From Montifringilla adamsi (Eukaryota > Chordata > Aves > Passeriformes > Passeridae): DNA of 64,000 bases. Positions 24,199-38,005 of this stretch are shown here, one piece after another (the stretch's first letter is position 1; every line of letters begins with the position of its first letter). Both the position numbers and the translations under genes were made by a program. The stretch is from assembly GCA_017590115.1 (NCBI GenBank), contig JAGGNK010010226.1:3445732-3509731 (forward strand), in the 5' to 3' direction. The notes beneath the pieces were generated by a model, which made no database searches, had not been told where the DNA came from, and saw only the letters and a list, made by a program, of their open reading frames with translations.

Positions 24199-27123
24199 AA
24201 AAAGAGGAGAAAGATAATTTTGCCAGTATTTTTTATATAAATGCATAGATGTTTTATGCCTACAAAGTAAAATGATGAATGAATTTTCTGGAAAATTTCT
24301 GAGTAGCGTCTGCTGAAGCTGGGCAACAATGCTCCGTTTCTGATTGACAGCTGGAGCACTCCAACTCTGTCTGTTATAGCACAAACATCACACTGAATCT
24401 TTCACGAATAGATGTAGTCTCCTTCCCTTTATTAGCTTTCTCATCCCATAAAGTGCAGTCAGGATAGGCATCATTCCTGTCCTTTAGAAAGCAGTAGATT
24501 AGTCCATTTCCTCATGGGGCTTTGCAAAGTCCTTCAATAGACGTGACTGGAAGAGGAAGAGGCTGAAGATGGTGGCCTAAGGGAATAAACTGCTGACTTG
24601 ATAAATCTTTGGGTCTTAAGAGGTCATCTCTTGATGTCTGAAAGAAAGATTGACTTACCAGCAAATATGAGCACCAATCTTTATGGCTTTTTGAGTTGGT
24701 TTTTTTTTGTGTTTTTTTTTTTTTTTTTTTTTAAGTAATATAGAAAACATTTGTATATGAAGTACTTATAAATTTTCTATAACTACAGAATAGCAGCGCT
24801 TCCATTTCCCAGGTCTTATTCAATTCTCATAGATTTATTTATTCTTTTTTACACTGTCTACACGCAGTCCATGAGATGTGCAGAGAATTTTAATGAGCTT
24901 TTACACTAACAAATGCAGCTATAAAATACAACATGGAAAAATCTGAAACTCTGTGAACTTTTGATACCTGTGACTACTCACAGACCCTGACAATCTTAAA
25001 CATATCATTAATAAAAATTATGATGGTTCATATCCATTGCCCTGAGATGAAGAATAAATTACAGCTAGGAGAAGATTAAATTTACTTAATTTTCTTTTTC
25101 CAGGAGTATTTCCTAGCTTGTAAAGCCATACCTAGTTTAATAGAAGAGAACCTATATATTTTTGATAGGGGATTTTTCGCAAGTGTTTAACACTTAGAAC
25201 TACTTGAAACTGGTAGATTCTAAAAACTCAAAGCCAGACCCTTAGATATGGAAATTGATGGGGTGCATCAGGAATTAAAGGAACAATGTGTGTTTGAAAA
25301 TAATTTATTTATTTATTACTTTATTTTTTGTTATTTTAATACATAGGTAGGGCATGCAGACAAAAGAGTGCAATCTGCTCATTTTCAGACTGTAATTTAA
25401 GAAGGATTCTTTTCCAAGATAGCCAGACTATCCTGTTGTGGATGCTAAGAGTGTGGGTGAGAGCACTGAGTTTTGAAGGAGAGACACCTCAGTGCATCTG
25501 CTGTACTCATTTCTCAGCTGACATTAAATCTGTGGGTAACTTTTGCTTTCTAGACATCTTCTGTTTCTTTCACCTGCTGCTGGCAAATTTCCTGCTGTTC
25601 CTCAGTACCCAGACTCCACAAAAAACCCTGGGTACTTCTGGGTATTTTATGAGTGCAGAAGGCTGTCTAGACTCTGGAAGAAATCTAAAAATGACTTGGA
25701 TTGTTGGGGGGAAATAATAAAGTGGAGGTCTGTCACAGGACATACTCAAATTCTCATACTCTGTAGCTGAGCAGGGAGTTATAATCCAAGGAACTTCCCA
25801 GGCAAGTTTTTGAGCTGATTTCAATTTGAACAAATAGGGGAGAAAAACAAATGCTGCATGTGTAGGCCATAGTTTTTTGAAATCATGACAAATCTATGAA
25901 CAGAATCTTCATAAAATGATTTTTCTTGGTTCCTTATTATTAGGATCTTACATTGTGAAGGGAATTGATTTTTTTTTTTCCATAATAAAAGCTGGCACAA
26001 CAAACAGTTCTATGCAGTTCAGTTTTGGTTTGGTGGGGGTTTTTTAGCACCTCTCTCCTGAGAGCTCTATAATATAAGTCTAGATTGCTGCTGTCCTCTT
26101 CTGACAGGCTGGGGGAATCTTGGGAGCATGGGATGAAGTGACAACAGCAGTGACTTTTGTTTGCTCATCTCAGAAAGAAAGTACCAGAAGGCAGTGTTAG
26201 CTAATCTCCATGTTTAATTAGGAAGAGGATGCTTTAAGAACTAAAAATGTACTTGATTATTCCTCCATTACAACTTGGGAAAGAGTACGCTGGCATTAAA
26301 GTCACCTTGCTGAGAATAAAAAACATTTTATTTATTACAGCTTCATATGCACCGGGATTGAGGGAAGGCCTTGGGGCCTGCTGCACAACCAAACCCAACA
26401 GTGACAGAGATGTTTTATTCACCTTTCCCACCACCTGACAGAGGTCACTAAACATTGCAAATTGTTAGGGATAATGTACATTGTAAAAGAAAGAAAAACA
26501 TAACCATAGCTATAAAGAGTAAGGTGTTGCTTTTCTGTCATAGGGAAAGGCAGAGAATTAAATGAAAAAGAAGAGAGAGGTGTGTTCAGGGGCATCAGTG
26601 GAAATCAGTGTTAGATAGAAACACTTCTCTCTACAAATCTTTTGGCAGAATACAGACTCATGCTGGGTTTTTTTTTTTAGAAGAAAAGTAGCAAAATTAA
26701 TTTTTAATTGGAATGTATATGATTCACAAGTACAATCTGTATTTTTTGCTCCATAGTACATTGTGTTCTGCATATACTGCCAAGGAAATTAAACAAGTAT
26801 AACGTCCCCAAAGAATAAACTGTTATGTTTAGGAGAGCAGAGGTACATGAGGGAAAAAAATAAATCTATTAGTATTCAGCAGGTATAGCTGAATTCTAGC
26901 CCTTACACATGGAGAGCAATTGCTCTGGTGCATAGACATTGACTTCCACATTTTATTTTACACTGAGTTGTGCCATGCCCTGTTTGGCTCCAGCTCTGCA
27001 GTGCTCTGCAAATGTCTGGATTGCTGCATTCATTCAGACTGCAGTGGAGCCAGCCAGCTCAGAATAAATTCTAAAACTGGGGCAAAAGTGAAGAACATTA
27101 AATTGGAATATAAGCATGATAAC

Positions 27124-27125
<2 letters not shown>
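24199..27125. other. AT-rich unique sequence
   Basis: T9 at 24700-24708 and T21 at 24712-24732 form one T-rich tract. No gene or element is recognised; overlapping frames around 25436-25833 on both strands (75-93 codons) lack any recognisable feature. Confidence 0.5.

Positions 27126-27155
<30 letters not shown>
27126..27155. repeat. Poly-T run, 30 T
   Basis: Thirty uninterrupted T, the longest mononucleotide run in the window. On the minus strand it would be a poly-A tail, but no retroposon body is recognised to its left or right. Confidence 0.95.
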
Positions 27156-27156
<1 letters not shown>

Positions 27157-28717
27157 TGAAAGGCAAATCCATAAAATGTTGCTGGCTGCAGCATCACAGG
27201 CTGGGAACAAGACACAAAAGCACACTATGGCACAAGAGCACTGCATGTACTGCATGGCTTTCTAGATTTTTGTCCTGCTTTCTCTGCAAAAATATTGTTG
27301 GCTTAAAATATGTTGCTCACTCTTTCCTGGGGAACACTTCTGAAAGGCAAGGAGAGATTCTTACTACAGCTTTTTATTGTGTTTTACAAAGAGATAAAAA
27401 ATAACCCATTTCGCTAGAAAATATAAAGCATCTTAACTATCAGCCATCAGTAAATAATAACATATCTAATATGTTGTGAAAATTAGGGAAATTTTGTGAT
27501 TGTATTCTGCTTAATCCTAGTTAAATCCCTAACTACCATTTATTCTCTTTTTGTAGGTCCGTTACTATCTCCATGACTGATTTTAATTGCTGTAGTCTGA
27601 TCTTCAGACTTAGTAGCCTTCTCTGATTTTTAAGCAAAATTGAACTGAGCTTTTCATTCTATAAAGGCACAACAAAGAAAGACAAGAAAGGAGAAAAGAT
27701 TATTCTCCAGAAACCACTGAAGACTTTGTTCTCCATATTTAACATTTATCATTTTTTATTGTTGTAATTTTTTATAACAGAGTAGCTGTGCCATTAAAAT
27801 GATGTTGCATTAGGTAGATGCTTAAAACTACAGACTAGGAATATTCTCAAATTGAAGAATATGATTGGAAAATTATAGTCTGAATCAAACAAAGCATGAT
27901 TAATCATTAATTTGCCTGCTGACCTCTTAATGACTGTGCTGATTACTATCAGTGGAGAGAGTCACTCCCTTCTTTTCGGCCTAAGAGCTTGACAAGAAAA
28001 TGTGGATGCTTCCAACTGATACACACATGAGGAGAAAAAAGAAAAAGAACAAATAGAGGAAAGAAAGGGCTGTATAAAAATGTGGGAACAATGAAGCAAA
28101 CAGTTGTGTCTGATAATTCTGGTCACTAATTTCCTAATATATATCTAAACTGAAGAGCAGACAGTAAATCCTAACATTCACCAATGGATTTTAGGGAGTG
28201 TGGCTTAGGAGCCACTATGAAAAATAAAAATTCATTGAGAAATTTGTGGGGTTTTATTTCAAATTTTAATATATTCCTAGGTCTCTGAATAGCAGGAAAA
28301 TGTAATCTCAATTTAGAAAAACCTGCGACAAAAAGTGAGAAAGGAGGAAAAATCATAGCAACATTTGACATTCTCAACTATAGAATGGTCTTGTATATGA
28401 CTACTCCACATCCTTTGTTTGAAAGGTGATAGAATTTAATTCTGTTCTTATTGTGGAAAGTGCATGAAAAATTTATTTTAAGGGAGACCTTTAGGAAGCT
28501 TTACTTTAATGTTGTTAAAACTTTAACTTTGTATGAAACAGCATGGAATGTTAATCTTGAAATTTCCTTCAGGAAAGTGCAGCATTTTCTGAGACTGGCC
28601 TCAAAGCAGGAAAAAATTGATTCTGCAATGATTCCCTTTTACTACTACTTTGTTTCTGATATACTAAATGGTTGATGTAATCATTCAATCTGATGTTGTT
28701 GCAAGAGAAGGAAAATT
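27156..28717. other. AT-rich unique sequence
   Basis: A strong splice-acceptor-like site (TTTATTCTCTTTTTGTAG) ends at 27557. The sequence after it has no matching donor within a plausible exon length and no recognisable peptide. No gene is called. Confidence 0.45.
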
Positions 28718-28739
28718 GATCAATATATCATTATTGATC
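28718..28739. repeat. Perfect 8-bp inverted repeat
   Basis: GATCAATA and TATTGATC flank a six-base spacer. The arms contain GATCAATA, which resembles homeodomain/CUT-type sites, but chance is as likely. Confidence 0.55.
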
Positions 28740-28901
28740 CGTTGCTTTCTGATTGGCTTAGCAAATCTGAGTGTTATTTCTGGCCTCACATTGCCAATCT
28801 AGCCTATCCAGAGTTAATCTAAATAAATGTTTGTGTCTTCTAATTCACAAGGTTACAAAACAAGTAGATTATAGAAAAAGGAGCTGAACAATAGCATAAT
28901 T

Positions 28902-28931
28902 CCATATATCTATATCTATATCTATATATAT
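28902..28931. repeat. TATATC-type microsatellite
   Basis: A short run of TATATC units passes into TA repeats. It is imperfect and AT-rich. Confidence 0.8.
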
Positions 28932-29398
28932 GAAAGCATGTAATATGTTTTTGAAATTGGGCATTAAATTAAAATCACACTTAAATCTCAACACAAAGTA
29001 AGGGTACTTTGCTTAGTCACAGTCACATTAGTGCAATAACCACTCCATTCAGCTCAATTTATGCAAAGCCTTTTAAAATTAGAGTTTCTAGGAACAATAC
29101 ACTATAACCCTGAATATTTCAGTGTCCTTCAATTAAGTTCATGCAGGTGTTTTATTAATGGAGTTCTCTAACATAGATTGAAATACTTTAAAGAATTATA
29201 AGAAGGCATGTTTCAACTGGTGCATTTAGCACAGTCCAGCAAAATAATATTGGACCCATATTGCAGTGCTTTACCTATTTTTGATATATTCTTTTCATAC
29301 TTTGTGAATCACATTGAATAAATGTTTATGATTATGAGAGTGCATTCTGCCTTATCTCAGGACCCTTAGCAATCTGTTTTGAGGTTTTTTTGTTTCTT
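28932..29398. other. AT-rich unique sequence
   Basis: Nothing recognisable: no gene, RNA gene or repeat. Confidence 0.4.
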
Positions 29399-29412
29399 CC
29401 CCCCCGCCCCCC
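29399..29412. repeat. C-rich run (G-rich on minus strand)
   Basis: Seven C, one G, six C. The minus strand has two G runs separated by one C. On its own it has too few separated runs for a confident intramolecular quadruplex. Confidence 0.7.
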
Positions 29413-32400
29413 AAGTTTAGGAAAAAGGATTTTAATAGCCAGTTAATTAAGAAATTAATCAGCAAGCTGTGATAAATTCATCAGCTCAGAGTGCTTTTAA
29501 CATCCAGCTTCAAATCTCTAGTGGTTAAAGTGCTGAAAATCTAGTTATTTTATCAATTGCATGTCTGTCCCAGCCTGGTTCTGTGTGGATGACATCTGAT
29601 TAAGAAATTGTGCCCCAGCACAACTCTGTTTCTCATGGGGTTTTTTTAGCACATATCCAGGGACGCAGAAATGTGTGGGAAGAAGGGTCAGCAACATTTG
29701 TGTAGCTCAGCCTGAGGGATCAGATTATGCCAGCCCAACTCAGGTACCATGAGTTTGAACTAATGTAATTACCACATTATCCCATTATGTCAACAAAAAG
29801 AGGTGTCAGAAGCTTATTATCTTGCTGCTCCAATGTTAACCTTCTTCATCTCATTTTCTTTTCCTCAGCGAAGTCTTTTAAAGATAAGTAAATTGATTAT
29901 CAATTTTTTACTTGCACGCATCTTGGGTTTTAGTCAGTGTGAGCTGATTTTTATGCTAGAAATGACTTTTGAATGAGAATGGACATGTAAAGGCTGTATG
30001 CTAAAGACTGATCTTTTCTGGCTTCAGGCACAGCTGAGAATTACTCTGTGCAGAGGATTGTTTAGGCCAATCCAAACAAACAATTTATAGCCACTTTGTG
30101 AGTTTGTGGTCTCTTAATCACAGACATCATAACCTGCTGAGATATTCCCATATTCTTCTTTAAGAAAAGCCAAGAAAGACAAAGTTATGCTTCAATATAT
30201 GCACCGGAAACTTCCCAAAACCTGGTTTCTTCAGACAGACGAATAACTGCTCTTGGTAACCTGATGGCCTGGGTCACACACATATTTAGAGGAGGGGAGA
30301 TGAAATAATAGAATCAGTCAGTGTTCAGTACTCAATACTCAAAATCTTTAAGTGACAAGCAGCAGTGTGAAGGAGCTGACAGTCCCTTTTCCAAACTTGA
30401 GGACTGATTCCTCTCCTCCATACTTTGTCTCCAAATCCTCCCAACAGCCTTTCACCTCATCTTCCTGCTGCTGGGTGTTATTTCCTCTAGCCTATTCATT
30501 GTCTTATTTTATGGAACATAAAGTTATTTATGAGTGCTCTGCCTTCTGGGGCCAGATGTTCTCCCTGGCTTTGGAACCTCACAGCCCTTGTTGGACTATG
30601 AAAAAGTGGCCAGATGTTACCTAAGGACATTTCTATATTTTCAGTCCATATGTTCATGAGTTGAGAGAGCTCACCCAATATTCTTTCTCCTCCTGCTAGT
30701 TCATCTCCATGTGTTCAGAGAGGTGTAAATGATGTTGCACTATCCCCTGTTTAGGCCACAGATTTTCTGGATTCTGTTGTGATAAACACTGTCATCACCA
30801 GTCCAGGTGAATTCAGAGAGGTACATCCTCTACAGTTTCTTTCCTAGCAGAATGGAGGGCTGGGATATGAGGGCCTGGCCAAACAGTGGTGATAAGACAA
30901 ATTTTCATAACAGTAAGTGAACACCTACCTCCCTTTTAACATAAATTCTCCCTCCTTTCCTCTCTTTCCCTATTAAATTTAGGGATTCATGTGCTGCTGT
31001 GAGTGGTAAGAATAAAAGAGAGGGAAATTCACTGTAAATCAGGCTGAAAATACCATAAAATATGTTTGGAGAAAATCTAGCTGAGAGAAAAGGGAGGGGC
31101 ATCTTTAATACACTTGTGTATATTTTAAAAAAAATATTCCAGCCTGTTGAATGCAGGTAAAACTCCAGAAATTATAAAAAGCCTAGGATACATCTGTGCT
31201 TTGTGAACTAACATAAAGGACAGGCAGCCTGTTCCTAGCTATTGTCTGCTTATTACTGGGCCTGAGGATAAAAGAGGCTGCAGCTTTCTAATCTTCTTTT
31301 TCCAGTCTCAGGAATCTGGAATTCAGGATTTGAGCAGTATAGCCAAGTGGGACTGCCCTGAAAGCTCAATTATTAAATTTATTGATAATTATTTAAATTA
31401 TTAATTAAATGGATTTTTTGCTTTTTAATTTTCTTTCTGACTCCTGATCTTCTAATATGTATCCAACTCATTTTTACAAAAGGCAAAGAACTCAAAACAA
31501 AATCCAAGACTTTTGCTGATTGCAAACTCTGAATTTGTGAATCTTAATTAATAGTATACAAAATCGCTGTAAGATTCCCAGTAAAATTAGAGAAGATGCC
31601 TCATTATTCCTTATATATAGTTGAGAGGAAGGCATGTCAGTCATAACGAAAACAAAGAGATTCACCAAAGAGGTGAATTTAGAGAAAAACAGCTTTTTGT
31701 CAGCTTAGTAGAGATGAAAACTCCCCAAGGGACCACTGAGAAAACAACTGGCCACCAGTTGCCATGCACCAGCATACTGGAGGTTACAACAGTTTCCTAT
31801 ACAATAATTCCTTTTTTATTCATGCACACTATCTGCTGAAATCACAGAGACTTAAACATAAATTGTGAGGTTGATATATGTCATAAGTTTCATAAATGAT
31901 AAGTTAGTCCTGTTTTATATTGCACCATTTTTGTAAGAAATACATTCTTGGACATTCCCAGTTGTTCCTTGGGTGGTGCTTAATATTTTCTGTTTCTTCT
32001 GTCTTACCTCTTCTTCTTCAGCAGCAGTTCCTCACCACGTGGAAAGGCCAGATGAAAGAGCAAGAGCAGGGCTGAGGAGGCTGCACCTTTGTGAAGGGGC
32101 TGCAGCTGGGGCCAGGTTCTCCCTGCCACCTTCTCCCATATAGAAGCTATTTTTTTGGTGCTGCCCATCTTGAAAAGCGACACAACCCTGGGAGCTGTTG
32201 TTTAAATTGGAATTTAAAGTAGCCACAGCTAATTAGAGCAAAATAGAAGGGATGGAGGTAAAGGAGGCAGATGGTTGGGTCGGATTTGGACTGTGTGATT
32301 TTGCTGGGCACCAGGCATTTCTGTGGGGGTTTGATCAATAGCAACAACAATAAAAGTGAAAGATAATGTGGGGTCTGCCCTGGGAGCAGGGGGAGAAACT

Positions 32401-33328
32401 CTACAGCATCCATATTTTGTAGTAGGAAATACCTGGCACTAGGAATGACCAGATGTGAATGTATCTTTGTCATTCTCACTTTAATAAAAATCTTTCCTTA
32501 GACAAGATAAATAACAGGGTTATTTTATATAACAATGAGTAATGAATAGCTATATGTTGCATTCAAGACCAGTTCTTCTCCAGCTTGAATTATTGCAGCA
32601 ATGTGGAATTAGCTTGTTTAAAATCATGACACTGCATTGAGAACCATGTGAGTGGGATTCTAATGAGATGGTTTAGGATCAAAAATTTAAAGCCAAAAGA
32701 AATCTTAGGTTGAGTTAAAAAATATATATATTTTTTGTCTTCCTCTTTGAGTCAGATACAATCTTTGGACCTTTCAGATTTCTTACACAAAAATTAGCCA
32801 CATTTGATTTCAAAATATGAAATCAACTTATTTCTTACATAGCTAAAATATTTTGCTTTCTGTAGTAATTTTTTTTCCATAACTAGTTTTTAGATTGCCA
32901 CTTACTTATGCTAAATATTTTTATTTAAATGCCAAGTGAGAACTAAAAATCCCCTAAATTTCAACTGAGTTGTAAATTTTTAACTTCACAAATTCAAATT
33001 ACTCTGAGTTTGGGTGAAGCTGCACAGACTGTAGAAGCTTGCCTACCACATCCTAAAAGTGCTCTGAGTTTGGAAGTAGGAGATGAAAATCATTGTAAAA
33101 ACCACTTAAATGAATGTGCCTCTATGTAGCTGTTTCCCCAAGAGCCCAGATTTAACAGGATATTATCACTGAAGCAATGCAAATTCAGGAATACTCATCC
33201 ATCACAGCAAACACCAGAAATACCTGCTGAAATCTGTCTCACAATCAAGTTGTTTTTTTTATTTGCTTGTTTTCTTCATTCCCTAAATGAATTTCTAAAT
33301 TGATGCTTAGCTAATAACCCGTCATTAA
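29413..33328. other. Unique sequence; possible conserved stretch at its left end
   Basis: Between about 29430 and 29560 several TTAATTA-like and ATCA-type motifs occur (for example CAGTTAATTAAGAAATTAATC), which would fit a noncoding regulatory element, but no alignment is available. The rest, including overlapping frames of 60-110 codons at 30352-30678 and 32032-32479, has no recognisable gene, RNA or repeat family. Confidence 0.35.
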
Positions 33329-33359
33329 ATCCACAAGCTTATAATTTCAGCTTGTGGAT
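33329..33359. repeat. Perfect 11-bp inverted repeat, 9-nt loop
   Basis: ATCCACAAGCT at 33329-33339 and AGCTTGTGGAT at 33349-33359 are exact reverse complements around TATAATTTC. Half the pairs are near the loop-distal end and G/C-containing, so an RNA copy would fold well, but the stem is too short for a microRNA precursor. Confidence 0.8.
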
Positions 33360-35055
33360 GCTGTTTCATGGTAAATGAGGCTCTTTTTTCCCCAGTATTA
33401 TAACTGTGATAGTGTGCAATAGAATAGTCATTTACCCCATAGCATTCTGCACAAATATGATCCTACACTTTCTGCAGTCCATTTTTAATGCCCGTTTTCC
33501 TGAAATCCTGGCTCCTGGTGGTGAAAGCTGATTTACAGCAGGAACTCAGCCTCTTCAGGATTATTGTCAATAAACGTGAAGATGTAATTTGAGTGATAAT
33601 GAAAGAACATTTTATTGAAAATCTCCAGAGAATCTGTTTCACAAGATATAATTGGAGAGGGGCTAAGAGTCTCCTGCACCAATTTCCAGATTTAGCATCT
33701 CAGCATCAAGATGTGTATATTTTAAAACAGTCTAGGGGGGAAAAGCCTGTAATATGATCAATAACAGTATAAGATTAGAAAACGGCTCTGCAGAAATGGG
33801 GACGTGGCGGGGACAGGAGAAGATCTCAAACATTTCAGCGTACAAACTACATCAATTTTGTCAGCATAGTTAGTCTTAATTTTCCTTTTTATCCATATGT
33901 TTGAAACTGCTGAGACAGACCTTCACATTTTGCAAATTGTGCAGCTCTACTGACTAGTTTGGTTTATAGAGATAGAGGATGCTGCCATTTTTATTTTTTA
34001 ATTTTTATTTTGGTAGAAAAGCTCCAAAAGTTAGAGTGTGAGTTTTGATTTCTGACACTTATGTTTCAGGTAATACTGTGAATACCCAAAATCATCCTCT
34101 CTCTTCTGTGGATCTAGGATCACCTCTGGAAACAAAATGTATTTTGAATAACTACTGCACCTTGCCAGTGTGTTTTCAGAGTTTATCTTTATTTCAGAGT
34201 CAGAGAATTTTCTCTGGTTGTATATTTGTTTCCTTGTGGCATTTAATTCTTTAACATTTTGGGCCTAAATAATTTGAGCCTTATTTGTCTCAGAGATGGC
34301 CTCATTTCCTTCTTCATTAATGCTTTGGTCCCAAAAGCTGAATCTGGAGCTCATCATTAAAGAAGAAAAGAGATTACTGGCTTTTCACTGAATGGGAACT
34401 TTGTGGATGGAATCTCTTTTTCTCCCCTGCCCCAAAATAAATCAAATCAATAGACTCTTACTGCCATTTCTTTCTTTTAATCTAAGCTTTTGTGAAAGAG
34501 TAGAAAGGCTGGTATTTGAGAGTGAGGAGTCATTTAAATTCCATTTGTCTGTTGATTTGTCTTTTTTTTTTTTTTAGCATTGATGAAAAACTCTTTTAAT
34601 TATTTTATGAAATTATGTCAAAGGTACTGAGATTTTTGTATCCATTATCTTAATTTAATATATTAATAAAAATTATTTTTCAATGTTATCCTTGATCTTC
34701 ACTTTACAAAACCTATGCTCCTTAAAACTCTTCCTCTAATACAGACTAAAAAGTAAATGAATACTCATATTGCATGATAAGTGAAATTTAGAAATATCAC
34801 CAGCTTTTAAAATGATGAGCATTATTTTTCTTGGGTACACAAACCAGATTTTTCTACAGTGATGAGTCTATTCTATCAGGATTTGAATTAGCTGTGATTT
34901 TTTGTGGGGGGCTCATTAACATTATTATCTGAACCAACTTTTCCATGGTTTTAAAAGGGTACAAGGCCCAGTGAGTTTGCTTATGTACTACAAAAGTAAA
35001 TTGTATTCTCTCACTTTTCTTTTTCTTTTATCCTATTATTTTTTTTCTCAGAGAA
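33360..35055. other. AT-rich unique sequence
   Basis: T15 lies at about 34562-34576. No gene or repeat family is recognised. Confidence 0.5.
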
Positions 35056-35125
35056 ACAAACAAACAAACCCTCCCCCCCAAAAAAAAAAACAACAACAAC
35101 AACAACAAAAAAAACCAACAACAAT
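35056..35125. repeat. C/A-rich tract with (CAA)n
   Basis: The order is (AAAC)n, then CCCTCCCCCCCC, poly-A, about five CAA units, then further A/C mixture. It is composed almost wholly of A and C on the plus strand. Confidence 0.9.
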
Positions 35126-37732
35126 AACAAAAATTCCTTCTGGCTTCAGATACACTATCATCGGGCTTCTAGACTTAAAGAAAATATTTCTTTTTATTTG
35201 TAAGTACAAACTTTCACATAAGCAAAAAAAAAAACTCAAACAAATGTATTCTAAATTATTGTAGCTGATAACAGGGAAAGGATATTGGAGTATTTTTTTA
35301 CAAAATAAGCTTACAGTCTGCTTTGCTTCAAAGGCTGAAAGCATGTAAAATTATTTGTTTTAAAGACCTTCAGACAGTTTTTTCCCTTATGAAACTTGTC
35401 TTTTTTTTTCATTACTCTACTTACCTGTAGAAGGAGGTAAAACTGGTTTAATGGTTAAAACTGATATTTGAAAATCATACTAGAATAACCTGAGCACTAA
35501 ATCCAGGTATAATGATAGTGATAGCGCTGAAATTCTGTTCAGACATTGAGAAATAACCCACAGTACAGGTGCCTGACACTTCACATCCTGAGAACAGATC
35601 TGCTGCTGAGAAAACCTGTGTGAAGTGCACACAGTTCAGATAACCTCATTTTGTGCTGCCACTTTTACACAACAGGTAAAGCCACCCTTGTGAATTTACA
35701 CAAGCAGCTGTTTTTCTTATTGGCTGTTTAGCATTTTTTAATCGCGGGTAGTGAGGAAGAGATATTTTATTTTTATTTATTTCCCTTTGAGGATTCCCAA
35801 CAATGCTTCATAGTCATGGGCTGTTCAAAGCTTTTGGGAGTCCCTACAGTAGCCTTTGTAAGCACCACATTAGGGCTGCTCGTTTTCATCTATACGGTGT
35901 TATGTTAGTCTTGTAATGTCATTCACTATTAAAAATGCATGGCACAATGTTGGACTTTTCCTTCAGTGGTGGTGCTGGTAGGGTTGTTGGTGGGCATCTT
36001 TCCTCTTTCTTTATTAATCAAAACATTTAATGGCTGCAGAATACTAACTTTGGCATAAAAATGATCAAAAGCAGTTTGCCAAATGGGAAGCTGGGTGGGA
36101 AATTAATGTGTGTTGGCTTGATGAAACTGTGAAAAGTTGACTGGACAGAACATTTGAGCTCATGGGAAAGGGATTTTTGCAAAATATGGATTGTAAAGGA
36201 CTCCATTGTACCAAGAAATAGAGCATTCACCGAATTCTTCAAGCAGACCCTGCTGAGCTTCAGCAGGACTAGTTTGCTTCAGCTTAGCCTTGACCTTCTT
36301 AGACCTTATCTGGTTCTTGTAGGAGCCACAATCCAGACAAATCAACTGCAGATTATTTGGCAGTGAGTGTAATTTGATAACCATTGGTTTAAATCCCTTT
36401 TTTATAAAACAGTTAAATGTTGCATTGATGTGAAACAACAATGACCAACCTTCTGTATGGGGAGAAAGGAAAGGAAGAAAAAAAATCATAGTTGTCTTAT
36501 AATTTCCCTTACATCTGCCATGCTACAGAGTATCTGGGAATATCTGGACATCCTTTCCATTTTGTTGTGACAGATATGGCAAAAGTCAAAAATGTGTGAG
36601 TAATGGTGATTGTTCTACAAAGAACTTGGTTTTTAACAGGGCCAAATTTAGGAAGATGTTATGCAATATTTATTAAAGAGATTTTCATTTTCTTATAGTT
36701 CAAAATGTTAAGTATATATTGAAAAAAATGAGAGAGCAGGCAAATGCTCACCTACTTGAGCTGCTAAAAGGAGAATTGACACACATGACCCTGGCAAAGC
36801 TTCACACAAGAGAAAATTCTGGAATAATAATACTTCTCCTTAAAGGGGTAGCCTCCTCCATTATTCAGCCATCCTACATTATACACAAATGATCTATGCA
36901 CCTTTTGGGTAATATTAATATCTGAGAGCTGCTCAGATATTCCCGTCCTGCTTTGTTGAAAAGAATGTGTGAGGGCATCCTGGAGCTCCACAGCCCATTT
37001 TTATAATCTAAATATCACAGGAGGCATGAATTTTACACCTGAAATTGTGTGGCAGGATCAAGAAAAGCTGAGTGCCTGGAACAACTGAAGGAAGTTACAA
37101 TATTTCTTTCCAGTTACATCAAATCTTCCTGCTTCAACAAATTCACATAGTTATACACACACAAACAGACATATATTTATATGATTTAAACATGAAGCTA
37201 AGTGCCAAGTAATTGTTATTGTGGAGATAGAACCACTATGATTGTAACTAACTTTGCTTTTTGACAACTGGTTTTGTTTTTTTTTCGGAATTGTTGGCAT
37301 GCATGAATACTACTTTGCTGTTTGCTTCTATATTATATCCATTATATTATGAGCCTATTTTGAATTTTTGTCATTCCAGAGGGAATGCTTAAGTTGTTTC
37401 ACCAGGTAAGAGAAATAGCTGTCCAGTTTTCCTCAGGATTTCTATACTCAGTAAAGAGAGTCAAAACCTTCTCTGAACTCTCCTGCAGAGGATGTTGTGA
37501 TGGTTTGGGTTTTTTTTTTCCCTCTCTTGATCAGGATTTTATGGAGATTAAATAATTAATGTGGTAAGCTGAAAAGGTAGATAATAGTTGTGGGAATATT
37601 ACCCCCTTATTTTTCATCCCTTCCACTGAATGATTCTCTGAAAGGTCAAATAACCTTTGGAATGTTTGTACTCTTTTCATATCGTATGTTGTTACACACA
37701 CACTCACCTAAGTTTGTTCATTATTAATGTCT
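35126..37732. other. AT-rich unique sequence
   Basis: No gene or repeat is recognised. Frames on opposite strands at 36154-36489 (70 and 109 codons) overlap and show no domain. Confidence 0.5.
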
Positions 37733-37752
37733 TCAAATATCTAAATATTTGA
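37733..37752. repeat. Perfect 8-bp AT-rich inverted repeat
   Basis: TCAAATAT and ATATTTGA flank CTAA. In AT-rich DNA such a short palindrome is expected by chance. Confidence 0.5.
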
Positions 37753-37954
37753 GCTCTCTTATGAATCCAATATTAATTACTACAGACACACTTTATTTCC
37801 CTGCTATCCCACTCTTGGTTACAAAGCTGTTCAGCACAGTGACACTTTGTCAAGACTCTGTGACAGACTATAGCATTGAGAAGGAAAATCCCAACTCCTA
37901 AGGAAACACATTAAGATTGACAAAAGATGAAGAACAGAGATCTTAAAACCAAAA
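37753..37954. other. Unique sequence
   Basis: Nothing recognisable. Confidence 0.4.
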
Positions 37955-38005
37955 TAAAACAACAACAACAACAACAAAAAAACCCACAAAAACAAAAAAC
38001 CAAAC
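37955..38005. repeat. C/A-rich tract with (CAA)n
   Basis: About five CAA units followed by AAAAAACCC and further A/C mixture, again with C and A on the plus strand. Confidence 0.9.

Noticed and set aside
27126..27155. Poly-T30 as the tail of a minus-strand retrocopy
   Set aside because: No gene-like or SINE-like body and no target-site duplication is visible next to it.
27540..27620. Exon starting after TTTTTGTAG
   Set aside because: The acceptor is good, but no donor at exon distance and no recognisable peptide follow.
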